The position numbers were made by a program, and so were the translations under genes. From assembly GCF_002736205.1 (NCBI RefSeq), contig NZ_CP024091.1, forward strand, positions 2,725,555 to 2,789,554: a stretch of DNA of 64,000 bases. The letters are read 5' to 3'. This DNA comes from Pedobacter ginsengisoli (GTDB lineage: Bacteria > Bacteroidota > Bacteroidia > Sphingobacteriales > Sphingobacteriaceae). This document shows, piece after piece, positions 63,441 through 64,000 of this stretch. Each line of letters opens with the position of its first letter. Position 1 is the stretch's first letter. The notes beneath the pieces are model-generated. The model was not told the DNA's origin, ran no database searches, and saw nothing but the letters and a program-made list of their open reading frames with translations.

Positions 63441-63562
63441 TTATTTTCATTAACCAAGTGCTGAATTACATTTGGTCAAGAGATAACGATGATTATTAAA
63501 AGAAGATTATCAAAAGTAGTACTGTGAATCAGTTAGTTAAGGAGAAGAAAAAGAGGTGATCT

Positions 63563-63584
63563 GATAACGATCTACTTTGGATAA
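63563..63584 (-). repeat. Right 22-bp inverted repeat of the RIT element
   Basis: Complement of 60086-60107, ending directly at the GTAAAA repeat. Between it and ritA (63441-63562) there are further GATAACGAT and TTATCAAAAG half-sites and no gene. Confidence 0.85.
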
Positions 63585-63700
63585 GTAAAACGCTGGTAGC
63601 CGTGTAAATTGGTGGCGTAACCACCGACTATAATATATTGCACATTATACTCTTGAAGTGCTCTCCAAAAATTTAGTATCTCTTCATCAAAGATATCCAC
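63572..63700 (-). pseudogene. Nucleotidyltransferase, N-terminal part (gene split by the RIT element)
   Basis: Reading from GTG 63700: VDIFDEEILNFWRALQEYNV then QYIIVGGYATNLHGYQRFT, with the GGY(A) motif of nucleotidyltransferases, before 3 residues encoded by the element and a stop. The only start available is GTG because TAA lies two codons upstream. It joins in frame to the C-terminal part at 60060 through the shared TTTTAC, giving QRFT-GDLDIW. Confidence 0.88.
63585..63590. repeat. 6-bp direct repeat (GTAAAA) at the right end of the RIT element
   Basis: Second copy of the repeat at 60055-60060. Together they mark the probable integration point. Confidence 0.75.
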
Positions 63701-63703
63701 GAA

Positions 63704-63868
63704 TTATTTACTGATAAATGGTTTATGTGATATAGAAGCCTTACTCATGGTCTGTTGTATTTTATACAAACGCGTAGCCATTTCAAAACGTTCTTTATAG
63801 CTTCGTTTCAGACCCTCTTTTAAAAGTTCCAATTCGGCCTGATCAAATATTTGTTTCCTTTTGTCCAT
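63704..63868 (-). CDS. Small charged protein upstream of the nucleotidyltransferase
   Basis: 54 codons (ATG 63868, TAA 63704): MDKRKQIFDQAELELLKEGL, then KRSYKERFEMATRLYKIQQT and MSKASISHKPFISK. Highly charged and helical, no membrane segment. It ends 3 bases before the GTG of the nucleotidyltransferase, so the two form one unit, like paired small-protein/nucleotidyltransferase modules in Bacteroidota. A toxin-antitoxin-like link is possible but not shown. Confidence 0.7.
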   Translation of the reverse strand: MDKRKQIFDQAELELLKEGLKRSYKERFEMATRLYKIQQTMSKASISHKPFISK

Positions 63869-63926
63869 GAAATGTTGACCTTAAAACTATATCAAATTTA
63901 CATAAAATGCTTGTCATTAACAAGAA

Positions 63927-63952
63927 GGGCTGCAGACATTAATCTACAGCCC
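63927..63952. terminator. Hairpin at the window end
   Basis: GGGCTGCAGA and TCTACAGCCC form a 10-bp stem with one mismatch around CATTAA; plus-strand continuation is CTTTAATAATTTT. It probably ends transcription of a gene beyond the window or of the small gene's neighbour. The rest of 63869-64000 shows no gene. Confidence 0.5.
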
Positions 63953-64000
63953 CTTTAATAATTTTCCTAAGAAACTTTAACACTATACTAACACAGTGTT

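Larger units (their letters stand above)
60061..63584 (-). mobile_element. RIT (recombinase-in-trio) element, about 3.5 kb
   Basis: Three overlapping tyrosine recombinase genes on one strand, in the ritA-ritB-ritC order, are bounded by inverted repeats and a 6-bp direct repeat. The 22-bp repeat (TTATCC...CGTTATC) is at the right tip (63563-63584) and 25 bases in from the left tip (60086-60107). Both tips begin TTATC. More copies of GATAACGAT/TTATCAAAAG occur inside each end. The element is visibly richer in G+C than its flanks, which suggests transfer. It interrupts a nucleotidyltransferase gene. Confidence 0.92.

Overview
The window reads as chromosomal DNA of a Bacteroidota bacterium, most likely a Pedobacter-like member of the Sphingobacteriaceae. 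The basis is AT-rich DNA, a SusC/SusD pair under an ECF sigma/FecR switch, several TAnnTTTG (Bacteroidota -7 type) promoter boxes, a HYC_CC_PP-type copper-locus protein, and IS and RIT mobile elements. Nearly all genes lie on the minus strand, so most operons read right to left. No database search was possible; family names rest on motif and length recognition.

Layout: 1-2 kb has the end of an NAD(P)-binding epimerase-like gene and a glutamate dehydrogenase gene (gdhA) broken by a one-base deletion in a G run. 2-9.5 kb is a nutrient-uptake regulon: ECF sigma, FecR anti-sigma, STN-containing SusC and SusD. 9.5-19.7 kb is a high-affinity K+ (Kdp) locus: an unannotated 27-residue membrane peptide, kdpF, kdpA, kdpB, kdpC, a porin, a KdpD sensor half without kinase, a separate histidine kinase, and a sigma-54-type response regulator in the place where KdpE would be expected. 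19.7-21 kb has a two-part GNAT protein and a tRNA-Cys with an imperfect acceptor stem.

21.2-28.6 kb holds a tightly coupled operon of mprF (aminoacyl-phosphatidylglycerol synthase/flippase), an AcvB/VirJ-type hydrolase, DUF2147, a BNR propeller protein and a VOC protein, with a secreted glycosidase-like gene upstream. An IS1182-family element at 28.7-30.4 kb carries a nonsense mutation and sits inside a long host hairpin. 30.5-39.4 kb is a copper/heavy-metal efflux island: DUF6265, DUF3347, two CusB-like adaptors, a CusC-like channel, a CusA pump split into two overlapping genes, an HMA protein and a HYC_CC_PP protein. 39.4-48.9 kb carries rfbD, a secreted GH2 enzyme, small SRPBCC/DoxX/VOC/DHFR-like genes beside a GlxA-type regulator, a TauE/SafE permease, a small DUF6496 gene and a dead response-regulator gene.

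48.9-57.5 kb is a seven-gene MacAB-like efflux operon (adaptor, TolC, ATPase, two FtsX permeases) ending in its own NtrC/NtrB-like pair. A Crp/Fnr regulator and an orphan outer-membrane protein follow. 60-63.6 kb is a complete RIT (recombinase-in-trio) element: three overlapping, catalytically intact tyrosine recombinase genes with inverted terminal repeats and a 6-bp direct repeat (GTAAAA). It has split a nucleotidyltransferase gene whose two halves can be rejoined in frame across the element. A small charged ORF lies just upstream of that target gene.

Strongest leads: the RIT element with its reconstructable target, the split cusA, the mprF-acvB operon in a Bacteroidota, the kdp locus with a sigma-54 activator and a new small membrane peptide, and the IS inside a long hairpin. 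Several genes are broken by single-base changes, so base-calling error has to be excluded for each.
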